Notes: generated from the sequence alone by a model not told the origin. DNA of 32,142 nt from Fibrobacter sp. (GCA_024398935.1 JAKSIH010000035.1:1-32142), one strand, 5' to 3'; counted from the stretch's first letter, positions 1 to 7,793 are shown. Numbers and translations are program-made.

Positions 1-1
1 T

Positions 2-415
2 GCCGAAGCCTCCAACGCCTATGTGAACGTGGGTGGCGCCGCAGGTTCCAGCTGGCTGGATTACCAGTACGGCCGTCCCGCAAACGCAAGCAAGTGGAGC
101 GAAACCACCGTGGATCTGGAAAACGAAGGTCAGAACGGTTCTACCGCCCTCACCTTCAACAGCGACGCATCCGGCATCTACATCGCAAAGATCGTAGCTA
201 CCGGCTGCACCTCCACTCCCATCCATCAGGTTCGTAAGTTCCAGTCTAACGACAGCCACATGATGGCACAAATCTTCGATCTGAACGGCAACCTGATCTG
301 GAGTGGCGTTAAGGGCCAGGCTCTCAACGCAAACGGAACCATCCGTCTTGATATCCAGAGCGGAACCTACCTCCTGAAAACCAAGGCCGGCGTAGTCAAG
401 GCAATCAAGAAATAA
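2..415 (+). CDS. Secreted protein, C-terminal fragment with a type IX-like sorting domain
   Basis: The frame is already open at the left edge, so this is the 3' end of a longer gene; the first in-frame GTG is not a credible start. The visible 137 residues end in a small beta-rich domain: IYIAKIVATGC, then a 'MMAQIFDLNGNLIWSG' strand, then 'GTYLLKTKAGVVKAIKK' at the C terminus. That order (hydrophobic strand, D-x-N/G-x turn, G-x-Y-L-L-K, basic tail) matches the C-terminal type A sorting domains of type IX secretion substrates and the basic terminal domains of Fibrobacter extracellular enzymes. The protein is therefore probably exported to or beyond the outer membrane. Its catalytic part lies outside the window, so no function can be given. 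A terminator follows about 90 nt downstream. Confidence 0.75.
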   Translation, partial: AEASNAYVNVGGAAGSSWLDYQYGRPANASKWSETTVDLENEGQNGSTALTFNSDASGIYIAKIVATGCTSTPIHQVRKFQSNDSHMMAQIFDLNGNLIWSGVKGQALNANGTIRLDIQSGTYLLKTKAGVVKAIKK

Positions 416-422
416 TATGTCA

Positions 423-490
423 CTAGATTCTTCACTATGTTCAGAATGATGTTAGCGTCATTCTGAGAGGCCATGCCTCGAAGAATCCAG
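423..490. repeat. REP-like imperfect palindrome
   Basis: Nested inverted repeat. The outer arms are CTAGATTCTTC (423-433) and GAAGAATCCAG (480-490). The inner arms are TCAGAATGA (441-449) and TCATTCTGA (458-466) with an 8-nt loop. It lies between the stop of the secreted protein and the terminator. The architecture, intergenic and closed at both ends by complementary GATTCTTC/GAAGAATC, is that of REP/MITE-type interspersed repeats. Only one copy is in the window, so repetition itself is inferred. Confidence 0.6.
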
Positions 491-500
491 TCCTTACGAG

Positions 501-537
501 AAAAAATCCTCGGGCAACAACCCCCCGAGGATTTTTT
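501..537. terminator. Bidirectional rho-independent terminator
   Basis: AAAAAATCCTCGGG pairs perfectly with CCCGAGGATTTTTT around a loop of about 9 nt. It has a U-run in either direction and so serves both the plus-strand gene ending at 415 and the minus-strand gene ending at 557. Confidence 0.9.
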
Positions 538-556
538 GTATCAGCTTAAGGCTTCG

Positions 557-1363
557 CTAGAAAACAAATTCCTTGCCGAAATAAACGCTATGGCGAACAA
601 TTCGGGAAATCTGGTATCCTGCGAAAAATCCCGTAGGATGAGTGTAGGTGAACCTCATATCCACGCTATAGCCTGTTGAAGCCATCAGGTCGTATTCAGC
701 AACCAAGGTTCCGTATTCACCATGCCGTCCCAAATGAGTACCAACCCAGACAGGCAGCAATAAAGTACCGCCTGTTTTATCGTCGGCATTCTCAGCAATT
801 TGATTTTCGGGATTGTCCAGATCGCGACGCATCCGGTAGTATTCACCACCTTCCTGATACAACTGCAATCCTCCTGCAGCGCCAAGAATCAGGTACGGTC
901 CCAGGTTAAAGTCAAGACCGACCAAAAGGCGTTCCTGCAAGGCCCATGTCTGGTAATCATCACGTCCTTCAGGAGTTCTTAGCCAATCCTTATAGGCTTC
1001 AAACTCTTTTTTATCCGAATCGCAGGACGACTCCGAACAGGAAAAACTACTAGAACCGCCAAACGCTCCAAAGGCAGCATTCACAAACAAAGGCGAGAAG
1101 AAACTGCCAAAACGGAATGTGGAACTGATGTTACCGCCACCAATATTTACGTCTTTAACATTATCCGCAGGATCCCCCGTATGGCCATAGTAACCGGAAG
1201 CCGCAACGGAAAGGTGGGATTCACTGTCATTGCCATCGGCACGATGCATCAGCGGGGATGGCATCAGGGACTTTGCCAAGGATTGCGTTCTGGGAGAGAG
1301 ACACCCGGTAAACAGCATAGAGACGCCAAGGCCCAAGCAAGTCGTCACAAGGAACTTTTTCAT
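557..1363 (-). CDS. Outer-membrane lipoprotein of unknown function, probable beta-barrel
   Basis: 268 residues from the ATG at 1363, preceded by the perfect Shine-Dalgarno AGGAGGTT. The N terminus MKKFLVTTCLGLGVSMLFTGC is a lipoprotein signal peptide with lipobox LFTGC (Cys at about residue 21). The mature part has alternating, glycine- and aromatic-rich strands such as 'GYYGHTG', 'LVGLDFNLGPYLILGAAGG' and 'FFAGYQISRIVRHSVYFG', and it ends in Phe (EFVF). C-terminal aromatic residues and such strands are typical of outer-membrane beta-barrels, so a small surface barrel is the best guess. A Cys/Ser-rich loop, SSFSCSESSCDSD, may form a disulfide. An upstream in-frame ATG at 1420, with its own AGGGG, would add 19 residues ahead of the signal peptide and is less likely. 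No family was recognised. Confidence 0.8.
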   Translation of the reverse strand: MKKFLVTTCLGLGVSMLFTGCLSPRTQSLAKSLMPSPLMHRADGNDSESHLSVAASGYYGHTGDPADNVKDVNIGGGNISSTFRFGSFFSPLFVNAAFGAFGGSSSFSCSESSCDSDKKEFEAYKDWLRTPEGRDDYQTWALQERLLVGLDFNLGPYLILGAAGGLQLYQEGGEYYRMRRDLDNPENQIAENADDKTGGTLLLPVWVGTHLGRHGEYGTLVAEYDLMASTGYSVDMRFTYTHPTGFFAGYQISRIVRHSVYFGKEFVF

Positions 1364-1386
1364 ATAACCTCCTAATTTGTCTATAA

Positions 1387-1415
1387 AAAATAATTTATCT
1401 AGAATAAAAATGCAA
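1387..1415 (-). promoter_or_regulatory. Promoter of the lipoprotein gene
   Basis: On the minus strand TTGCAT (1415-1410) is followed after 17 nt by TATTTT (1392-1387). The box starts 29 nt before the ATG at 1363, leaving room for the Shine-Dalgarno. This fits the TTGACA/TAnnnT pattern of the clearer promoters in this window. Confidence 0.5.
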
Positions 1416-1500
1416 GACATAAAATTCCCCTCCATTCATTTTGCAACCAACTGTTGACATTTTCAGTTTTTTTGTTCGAATCGAGGGAAATTCATAAAGA

Positions 1501-4005
1501 TTATTCCAGAACTATACGATGAACTAGGCAGCGTTCATCAGCATGTGTTCCGCGCAGAACAAATCTAGAGGCAGAAATATCGTTATCCTGCGTAAAGTTT
1601 GTATTCACAACGCTTTCTAGCGGAATAGTCTTTTCCAGGAACGAGCCTTTAACATTGCCTTGAGCAAGGCTAACCCCCGCATTCACATAAGAATCGAAAT
1701 AAACCTTGGTGGCGTTGCATGTTCCCGGCCAATACTGAATTTTTACCTTTTCAAATTGAGAAAGATTCTTGGCGACGCCCCAATCATAAAAGGCAAAATC
1801 ACCAATATTTCTAAACTTGAATTCTTGGCCCATTCCTAAGGCATCTTCATAAGAACCAACAAAAGCCCCTTCTCCCGCATTTCTAACAGGAACCCCGCCA
1901 TTCGGGAATATTACGGAATTTGTCAAATATTCTACAGACTGTTTTGACAAGGAGGCATATATCAAACGGGGCTTCATCACATCGACATTCGCTCCGTTGG
2001 AGTTCAGGACCAAACGGAACCAACGATAATGGTTAAGAACGCCCTTCACCTCTGGCATGGCCCATCTGAGAATGTGCTTTTCACCATCCATCGGAACGGT
2101 AATTTCGCGCATCTGAACCTGCCCTGTTCCGGCCTTCGTCGTAGTCAAAAGTAATTCAGCCTTCATCCAGCCGCCAGAAGACTTTTCCGGTTTAACGGAC
2201 ACTTCAAATGTCGACCCTTCAGGAATATTCCCACCATTATCATAAACAGCAACTTTATGCCAGCCCGCAGGAACCTTAAAGCGAACAGAATCCATAGACT
2301 CCGTTGCCTTTTCGCTGTAATCATAGCGGGCATATCCGAATTTACGACGCTGGACTAGGCCGCTATTCTTGATAATTGCAGGCATTTTCATGACATCCAT
2401 ACAGCTGGCTTCCGGATCAAATACTCCCGAAAGGTTTGGGTTGTTAAAGCTTCTTGTAGACGCATCATAATCCCGTTTTGCTATTTCACAGAAAATTCTC
2501 CATACATCGGTCTGCATGCCATAAAGAACTGTTAAATCTTGTTTTTCGCCCACACCAGGCAATTCAATATGGCGACCGCTAATAGGTTCTGCAAAACGCG
2601 GATGAGTAGGATCCACCGCATAGGCAGCATCTGCAGTACTTCTGTCTTTTGCGTTTTCAAAGGGGAATCCACTGTAACTTTCCCTGAAAGCGCAAGGAGC
2701 ACCAATGGAAAGATCTCCTCCGCATAGCATATCCATTGCACTTGTGGTAGGGATAAATGTACTGCTCGCCTGATACAGGGTATCCTTTTCCCAGGATCCA
2801 GACAATCCAATGCTGAAGTCTCCGGCCTCAATTTCGAATTCCTTGGGAATGCTTTCCACAAATCCCGACCTCAAACTTTCATATAAGGTTTTTCCAAACG
2901 GGTAAGTACTTCCCTGAACAAAATCATATTCGGAGAGTCCAACCACATCTTGACTGCGGGTAAGCGTATCGTTGAACTGATAAATTCGATTATGAGCGAT
3001 TGTATCTCTTTCTAGATCCGGCGAAGAAAAGGAAGAAACCGCACGTCCAAGGACCATTCCAAGTTTTTTCGCCCTGCGATTCAAGGCAAAGTATTTTTTG
3101 TTATGGGAGGGAGACTGTCCTTTCATCTGTCCCTGAGAAATAAGAACCACGGGAAACCCCTTATGATTGGCCGCATCGCGATACTTTCCGAAAAGAAAAC
3201 GGTCACTGGAATAATCTGCCGCATAATAGTCATCTGTAGAGCCTTCATTCCCCTTCTTGGGCTGATACAAAAGCAATTCACTAGCGCCAGGGCCCTCAAT
3301 CAGCTCCTTGAATTTTTCAGCGTCGTCTGATTTGATTGTCCAGAAGTTGACCGTATAGTGCAATCCTTTAGGGATAATCGCACCCTGATGAGGCGAATCC
3401 AGGGACGCATAGAGTCGAATCGGAGCTGACCCCTCCGATCTGGAAATATCATACAGATAAGATCCGTAGCGGCCCAATACGCCTCCCTGGCTAATACCCA
3501 TCACAATAAAGCCATCCTGTTCCTTATCCAAAAAGCCAAAATAGGGGTTGTCATTCATGAACTGAAGCAGGTTCTTAAAGTAGGTAGAATTTGTTTCCAG
3601 CCCTTGGGAAACGGTTTCTGCAAACTGAACCAAAACAGGAGTGTAGCCTAGTTCCTTCAGCACGGAAATCAAGCCGAACTGTTCCGCTTCTTCCATAAAT
3701 TCGGATAGTGTTCGATTATTTTCCACATCGAGATAAATTCCGTCTAGAATCAAGAATGGACGTTGTAAGTCAAATCCAAAGGGAACGCTACTTTTAGGAG
3801 GGTCTATCACGCGAATGCGCAGGTTGTCTCCCGCATAATCCTGCATGGATTCTCCATCGGCAGACATCCAGATGGAGGCGTCGTGAGCAACCTTAACAAG
3901 GAATTTCCCGGTGGAATCAAAATGGCGAAAATAAAGGTCATGTATACTTGCGAAAGCAGTTTCCGCCATCGCCACAAGACAAAGCAAAGTTTTAAGCAAC
4001 TTCAT
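1501..4005 (-). CDS. Large secreted alpha/beta-hydrolase (lipase/esterase-like) with C-terminal accessory domains
   Basis: 834 residues with a signal peptide (MKLLKTLLCLVAMAETAFA). Residues about 80-330 carry an alpha/beta-hydrolase core: 'RPFLILDGIYLD' (strand before the oxyanion region), the nucleophile elbow G-I-S-Q-G-G with Ser172, and 'YASLDSPHQGAIIP', which resembles the S-x-D/T-P-H-x-G motif after the nucleophile in triacylglycerol lipases and PGAP1/LCAT-like enzymes. The acid and histidine of the triad cannot be assigned by eye. The remaining roughly 500 residues contain beta-sandwich-like stretches ('WHKVAVYDNGGNIPEGSTFEV' type) that may bind substrate or mediate sorting. The start overlaps the upstream gene's stop (TAATG) behind GGAGGTT, so the two are translationally coupled. 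It could be an acetyl/feruloyl esterase or a lipase; the substrate is unknown. The hydrolase fold is fairly sure, the specificity is not. Confidence 0.7.
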   Translation of the reverse strand: MKLLKTLLCLVAMAETAFASIHDLYFRHFDSTGKFLVKVAHDASIWMSADGESMQDYAGDNLRIRVIDPPKSSVPFGFDLQRPFLILDGIYLDVENNRTLSEFMEEAEQFGLISVLKELGYTPVLVQFAETVSQGLETNSTYFKNLLQFMNDNPYFGFLDKEQDGFIVMGISQGGVLGRYGSYLYDISRSEGSAPIRLYASLDSPHQGAIIPKGLHYTVNFWTIKSDDAEKFKELIEGPGASELLLYQPKKGNEGSTDDYYAADYSSDRFLFGKYRDAANHKGFPVVLISQGQMKGQSPSHNKKYFALNRRAKKLGMVLGRAVSSFSSPDLERDTIAHNRIYQFNDTLTRSQDVVGLSEYDFVQGSTYPFGKTLYESLRSGFVESIPKEFEIEAGDFSIGLSGSWEKDTLYQASSTFIPTTSAMDMLCGGDLSIGAPCAFRESYSGFPFENAKDRSTADAAYAVDPTHPRFAEPISGRHIELPGVGEKQDLTVLYGMQTDVWRIFCEIAKRDYDASTRSFNNPNLSGVFDPEASCMDVMKMPAIIKNSGLVQRRKFGYARYDYSEKATESMDSVRFKVPAGWHKVAVYDNGGNIPEGSTFEVSVKPEKSSGGWMKAELLLTTTKAGTGQVQMREITVPMDGEKHILRWAMPEVKGVLNHYRWFRLVLNSNGANVDVMKPRLIYASLSKQSVEYLTNSVIFPNGGVPVRNAGEGAFVGSYEDALGMGQEFKFRNIGDFAFYDWGVAKNLSQFEKVKIQYWPGTCNATKVYFDSYVNAGVSLAQGNVKGSFLEKTIPLESVVNTNFTQDNDISASRFVLRGTHADERCLVHRIVLE

Positions 4006-5264
4006 TATTTAACCTCCACAAAAAGAGTTTGCGTCGTAATGATTCCGCCCTCGGTGAGGCGAACCTGGATTTTCTGAACACCCGCCGATTCAAACTGGAT
4101 TTCCTTTTCAGACTTTGGGGCAAGAACTTCCCATGTTCCCTTTATCTTAATTTCCACGGCAGGGAGTTTTGCCCTGTTTGTCGTCAGGAAATAAGGGTCA
4201 TAGAAAATCCTGAATACAGAGCCATGAATCACAGAAGTCGGCAATCCTGCAAGCAGCAATCGGGCAGGTCGAATCACCTGAGACTTGCAGGAAGAATCTG
4301 CGCAGGATCGGTAACCGTAATCCACATTTCCAAGCAAGAGGGGCACAGCCTTCTTATCGCTGCTGGCGGCATAAGCTTCCGCCTGGAAAAGCAATTCCTT
4401 AGGATTGGCTATAACACTGTCCCTCAGGCGATTAACCTCCAACTTATGGAGGGCACTGAACCATCCACGGCTAGACTGTTTCGGAGTCAAGTCCGTTGCA
4501 GTTTCGTATCGCTTGATCTGGGCGTATTCAAAAAGGTCCACCACAAAGTCCATGTTCGTGGAGTCCGACAACAACCTGCGTTCCTGCGGGGAATATGCAG
4601 CACTTGTTTCGCGGGCCAGGGCATCCCTGAACTTTGCCGGACGAGCCGCATTTTCCGGCTGGATATCGCTGTAAGGATACACCGCCTCACCAGACGATCC
4701 CTGCAACAGAGATGTATTTTCGGGAACAACTCCGCAAGTAAAGGCTATATCATCCACAAACAATGTGGTGTATTGGTAAGCAGGTACTTTTACAAGACCG
4801 ATTCCTATGCGGGAAACGGATTTCACACCTGTCCCCACAAGCCCCGAAACAGGAACTTCCAGTGAATAAGTGCGGTCCTTCTCCATATTTACCGTATGTG
4901 AGGAACTTTTCCCGAAGTTCCCGGTAAGCCAGACCTTTGCAGAAACCTCCTGGGTGGAACGAAGCTTAACCTTCAGATTTCCTCCCGAGACATTCACCGG
5001 AAGATTTCCAAAGGAAAATTCCCCCGTCCAGTCGGAAGTCACATCCCTCTGGCCAGACAACCTGATGTAAGGGGGAACCATTTCGCCAAGATTTCCCCAG
5101 TTGGCGCCCCATTCCGGAGACTCCGGGAATGTTCTGTTATTTTCTTCCATTTTTCCTATTTCGCTTCCATTTTTATACAGCGAAACTTCTTGACAGACCT
5201 GCGCAAAACTTGAAAGGGACAATACGGTCCCGATCAAGGCTGCACACCTTGACATCCTATTCAT
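4005..5264 (-). CDS. Secreted protein with N-terminal carbohydrate-binding-like domain
   Basis: 419 residues. The ATG at 5264 is preceded by GGAGGTCC at good spacing. A signal peptide (MNRMSRCAALIGTVLSLSSFA) is followed by about 160 residues with the look of a jelly-roll CBM: 'SDWTGEFSFGNLPVNVSGG', 'KVWLTGNFGKSSSHTVNM' and 'YQYTTLFVDDIAFTC'. The 'lFvDDIafTc' ending recurs in carbohydrate-binding modules that close on a calcium-site strand. The second half (about 190-419) is not recognised; it has helical stretches and a C-terminal Ig-like tail ('GVQKIQVRLTEGG...TLFVEVK'). The gene is coupled by a one-base overlap to the hydrolase, which suggests a secreted pair acting on one substrate. The binding function is inferred from fold appearance only. 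Confidence 0.6.
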   Translation of the reverse strand: MNRMSRCAALIGTVLSLSSFAQVCQEVSLYKNGSEIGKMEENNRTFPESPEWGANWGNLGEMVPPYIRLSGQRDVTSDWTGEFSFGNLPVNVSGGNLKVKLRSTQEVSAKVWLTGNFGKSSSHTVNMEKDRTYSLEVPVSGLVGTGVKSVSRIGIGLVKVPAYQYTTLFVDDIAFTCGVVPENTSLLQGSSGEAVYPYSDIQPENAARPAKFRDALARETSAAYSPQERRLLSDSTNMDFVVDLFEYAQIKRYETATDLTPKQSSRGWFSALHKLEVNRLRDSVIANPKELLFQAEAYAASSDKKAVPLLLGNVDYGYRSCADSSCKSQVIRPARLLLAGLPTSVIHGSVFRIFYDPYFLTTNRAKLPAVEIKIKGTWEVLAPKSEKEIQFESAGVQKIQVRLTEGGIITTQTLFVEVK

Positions 5265-5299
5265 ATAGGACCTCCAGTAAAGATTGATATATCAAAAAC

Positions 5300-5318
5300 G
5301 GCCAGGCAAACGCCTGCC
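5300..5318. repeat. Hairpin resembling the central module of the interspersed repeat, in a 5' leader
   Basis: GGCCAGGC - AAAC - GCCTGCC lies between the Shine-Dalgarno of the gene starting at 5264 and a possible minus-strand -10 (TATATG, 5330-5325). Sequence and setting (…CGGCCAGGC…) resemble the central hairpin of the repeat at 19389-19497. Read on the minus strand it is followed by GTTTTTG, so it might attenuate the transcript leader. Confidence 0.4.
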
Positions 5319-5342
5319 AATCGGCATATAGAAAACGGGATT

Positions 5343-5375
5343 AAAAAAAGCACACCCGTGGTTAACGGCTGTGCT
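5343..5375 (-). terminator. Rho-independent terminator of the histidine kinase gene
   Basis: The minus strand reads AGCACAGCCG, loop, CGGGTGTGCT, then TTTTTT, about 80 nt after the kinase stop. The stem has one mismatch. The plus strand lacks a T-run, so it works for the minus strand only. Confidence 0.75.
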
Positions 5376-5451
5376 TAACTAAACTATTTTAATCCGTTGG
5401 TAAATTTATACAAAAAATCTTAATTTGTAAAGAGTACTTCTAAAAAAAATA

Positions 5452-6666
5452 TCACATTCTGTTTATCAGTTTCAGTTCGGCTATGTAAGATTCCCCCTCA
5501 ACCCTTGCATTGTATTCGTAAAGACCTTCAAACAGCAGTTCCAGCCGTTTCTTCAAGGTGGTAAGCCCAAGGCCTCCGGAATTGGGCCTTGACTTTCGCG
5601 GGAAATTACTGTTTTCCACACGGACATATATCTCATTTCCCTGCTGCCGGATCATTACATGAGCGAAGCCGCCTCCTTTCGGGTTTACACAATGCTTCAT
5701 GGCGTTTTCCATCAGGGGCATGAACAGCATGGGCTCCACCATCATGGAAGGCTTCTCAATTTCCGTTTCGAAGGAAAAGTCAAACTTGTCATCAAGCCGC
5801 AGTTTTTCAAGTTCCGCATACTTTTTCAGGACATCCAGATCATCCTTCAGGGGAATCTGCTTGTCCCTCGCCTGGTAAAGCATCACACGCAAGAGCTGGG
5901 AAAGTTTTGTCATGGAGGTTTCCGCCAGCTTTGGGTCAAAAGAAATCAGGGAGGTAATATTGTTCAGCGTATTAAAGAGAAAGTGCGGGCTCATCTGGCT
6001 TTTCATAAAGTCCAGTTCGTACTGAAGGGTTGCCCGTTTCTTTTCGCGAATGACAAACGCCCGAATGATCTGGCGGGTAAAAATGGCAATCAGGATACAA
6101 CATCCACAAACCATGGCGTCCACTAAAAAGAAGGATACAATGGCGTCCATCTCAAAATGTCCCGAAGGCCCTAAAAAGGCGTAGTTTGAAAAAAAGTTCG
6201 CAAGGGGAACACCCGGGTCCCGGTCCTGTAAAAACGCAGCAAACTCACGCAACACAAGAACGATTCCCAGCAATAGGGAATTGGACACGATATAAGAGAT
6301 ATATCTTTTTCGAAAGAACAGCTTAGGAACAAGTAAGCGCTGGTTCGCCAAAAAGATAATCAGCGTCCCGGACAGAGGGACATAATAGTCCAGAAGCTGA
6401 ATCAGGTCGTAATTATGGTGACCATGAGAAGGCCTGCCCATAAGAATCAGCGGGAACAGGATAATAAAGACCCATACCAGGATTCCTATAATGACGCCAG
6501 GAATAGGGAAAGTATTGACATTTTCCGGATCCTTGCCCAAAAGCTCAAGAAGCTGCTTTTCACCCTTCTCAAAGCGAGCCTCCTGCAGGACAGAAAGCTT
6601 TTCGCGATGTTTTTTCACGAACTTTCGGACAATTCCACCCTTTTCTTCGGTATCTTCTTGTGACAT
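5452..6666 (-). CDS. Sensor histidine kinase, LytS/YpdA (His_kinase) type
   Basis: 404 residues from the ATG at 6666, chosen because AAGAGG lies 5 nt upstream; upstream in-frame ATGs lack this. An acidic/basic cytoplasmic N terminus (about 50 residues) is followed by four membrane segments: roughly residues 56-77, 95-115, 121-145 and 173-200. Then comes the His_kinase dimerisation motif QMSPHFLFNTLNNI with phospho-acceptor His228, and a HATPase_c domain with an N-box (LMENAMKHCVNP) and a G-box (SGGLGLTTLKKRLELLF). The four-helix membrane part with no recognisable ligand domain resembles YehU/YpdA-like sensors, which normally phosphorylate LytTR response regulators. No response regulator is adjacent, so it is an orphan here. 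It diverges from the sigma factor gene across a shared control region with phased repeats. Confidence 0.9.
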   Translation of the reverse strand: MSQEDTEEKGGIVRKFVKKHREKLSVLQEARFEKGEKQLLELLGKDPENVNTFPIPGVIIGILVWVFIILFPLILMGRPSHGHHNYDLIQLLDYYVPLSGTLIIFLANQRLLVPKLFFRKRYISYIVSNSLLLGIVLVLREFAAFLQDRDPGVPLANFFSNYAFLGPSGHFEMDAIVSFFLVDAMVCGCCILIAIFTRQIIRAFVIREKKRATLQYELDFMKSQMSPHFLFNTLNNITSLISFDPKLAETSMTKLSQLLRVMLYQARDKQIPLKDDLDVLKKYAELEKLRLDDKFDFSFETEIEKPSMMVEPMLFMPLMENAMKHCVNPKGGGFAHVMIRQQGNEIYVRVENSNFPRKSRPNSGGLGLTTLKKRLELLFEGLYEYNARVEGESYIAELKLINRM

Positions 6667-6728
6667 TTCAACCTCTTTCATGACAAAAATAAGCAAAAAT
6701 CGGCAAAAAAAGCCCAAAAACTCCACTT

Positions 6729-6783
6729 TATGACACAAATCTGACAAAACTTAGTGAATTCCATGACAAAACTATGACAAAAC
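6729..6783. promoter_or_regulatory. 11-bp-phased TGACAAAA repeat array in the kinase/sigma divergent promoter
   Basis: The plus strand has TGACA(A/C)AAA beginning at 6731, 6742, 6764 and 6775, with a further TGACAC at 6808: steps of 11, 22, 11 and 33 bp. Read on the minus strand these are head-to-tail units, GTTTTGTCATA, GTTTTGTCATG, a degenerate GAATTCACTAA, GTTTTGTCAGA and TTTGTGTCATA. All lie on one face of the helix. Such phasing is typical of cooperative binding by a regulator. Another TGACAAAA at 6681 is out of phase. Confidence 0.65.
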
Positions 6784-6796
6784 TTTTGCAAAATCC

Positions 6797-6840
6797 AGTG
6801 TCTTTCGTGACACTTCAAAATTGCAAAGGAGGTACATTTA
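6797..6840 (+). promoter_or_regulatory. Probable sigma-factor promoter with a palindromic operator
   Basis: The inverted repeat AGTGTC (6797-6802) - 6 nt - GACACT (6809-6814) overlaps the expected -35 region. TACATT (6833-6838, extended TACATTTA) fits the TAnnTT -10 pattern of this genome and sits 36 nt before the ATG at 6869. The -35 is weak (TGACAC, 19-nt spacer), which suggests activator help from the adjoining phased array or repression at the palindrome. Confidence 0.45.
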
Positions 6841-6868
6841 CCTATGTAAACGAAAGAAAGGAGTGAAT

Positions 6869-7720
6869 ATGGCAAAGATGACTAAGACTCGCGAGGAAAG
6901 GGATGTGTACTTCCAGTATCTCAGCGACATCTCCAAATATCCCCTTCTGACCAAGACCGAAGAAAAGATTTTGCTGAAGAAGGTTCACGAAGGCAACCGC
7001 GCCGCACTGGACAAACTGGTAAGTTCCAACCTTCGATTCGTTGTGAATATTGCAAACCTCTATAAGGGTCAGGGCATTGAAGTAGGTGAACTGATTAACG
7101 AAGGAAACATGGGCCTCATCGAAGCAGCCCGCCGTTTCGATCCCAATCAGAAGATCAAGTTCATCAGCTATGCCGTCTGGTGGGTTCGTCAGAATATTAC
7201 CCGCGCCATTGCAGAAAAGGGCCGCATGGTCCGCATCAGCGCCGAAAAGGAATTGGTGCTCCGTCGCTTTGCAAAGAACGGCGGAAAACTCCATCAGGTT
7301 ATCGGCGGCGGCATCACGGTCGACCCCAAGAGCCTCGAAGGCGTATCCAAGTACAAGGCAAGCGACATCGAGAAGATTCTCATGATGGGCAACCGCACCG
7401 CATCCCTGGATACTCCCATGGGCGAAGACGGTGAATCCACCCTGGGCGACACCATCAAGTCCGCAGCCTCCGCAGCATCCCTTGCAGAAAGCCGCAACCG
7501 CGCAAAAGTTTTTAACAAAGTAATGAACGATAATCTTTCCGAACAGGAAAAGGAAATCATCAAGCTGTATTTCGGATTCAAGATGGATTCCGACCTGAAC
7601 CTGAAGGAAATCGCCCCCATGGTAGGCCTTTCCAAGGAACGAGTCCGCCAGCTGAAGGAAACCGCCTTGGAAAAGCTCCGTAACCAGCAGGTGGAGCGCC
7701 TCCTGAACGACGCTGCCTAG
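6869..7720 (+). CDS. rpoD: RNA polymerase sigma factor, RpoD/SigA type (short form)
   Basis: 283 residues from the ATG at 6869, with AAAGGAG 5 nt upstream. It starts directly at region 1.2 (YFQYLSDISKYPLLTKTEEK, about residues 14-33). It continues with region 2 (SNLRFVVNIANLYKGQGIEVG, then the RpoD-like FDPNQKIKFISYAVWWVRQ, where WWVRQ contacts the -10), region 3, and region 4 (LSEQEKEIIKLYFGF ... LKEIAPMVGLSKERVRQLKETALEKLR, the helix-turn-helix that reads the -35). Region 1.1 is absent. About 285 residues without region 1.1 is the form of the primary sigma factor in Bacteroidota, so this is probably the housekeeping sigma. A group 2 (RpoS-like) factor cannot be excluded. It is monocistronic, with a terminator 45 nt downstream. 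Its divergent control region suggests tight regulation. Confidence 0.9.
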   Translation: MAKMTKTREERDVYFQYLSDISKYPLLTKTEEKILLKKVHEGNRAALDKLVSSNLRFVVNIANLYKGQGIEVGELINEGNMGLIEAARRFDPNQKIKFISYAVWWVRQNITRAIAEKGRMVRISAEKELVLRRFAKNGGKLHQVIGGGITVDPKSLEGVSKYKASDIEKILMMGNRTASLDTPMGEDGESTLGDTIKSAASAASLAESRNRAKVFNKVMNDNLSEQEKEIIKLYFGFKMDSDLNLKEIAPMVGLSKERVRQLKETALEKLRNQQVERLLNDAA

Positions 7721-7765
7721 CAGTTCATTACCTTTTTTGATCTTTTTCTCTCTCTCATAGAATTA

Positions 7766-7793
7766 AAAACCGGCCCTAATCGGCCGGTTTTTT
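7766..7793 (+). terminator. Rho-independent terminator of the sigma factor gene
   Basis: Stem ACCGGCC / GGCCGGT with loop CTAATC, flanked by AAAA and TTTTTT. Confidence 0.9.

Noticed and set aside
4029..4865. 278-codon plus-strand frame opposite the CBM-like gene
   Set aside because: No domain or initiation site; the minus-strand gene has a signal peptide, Shine-Dalgarno and coupling.
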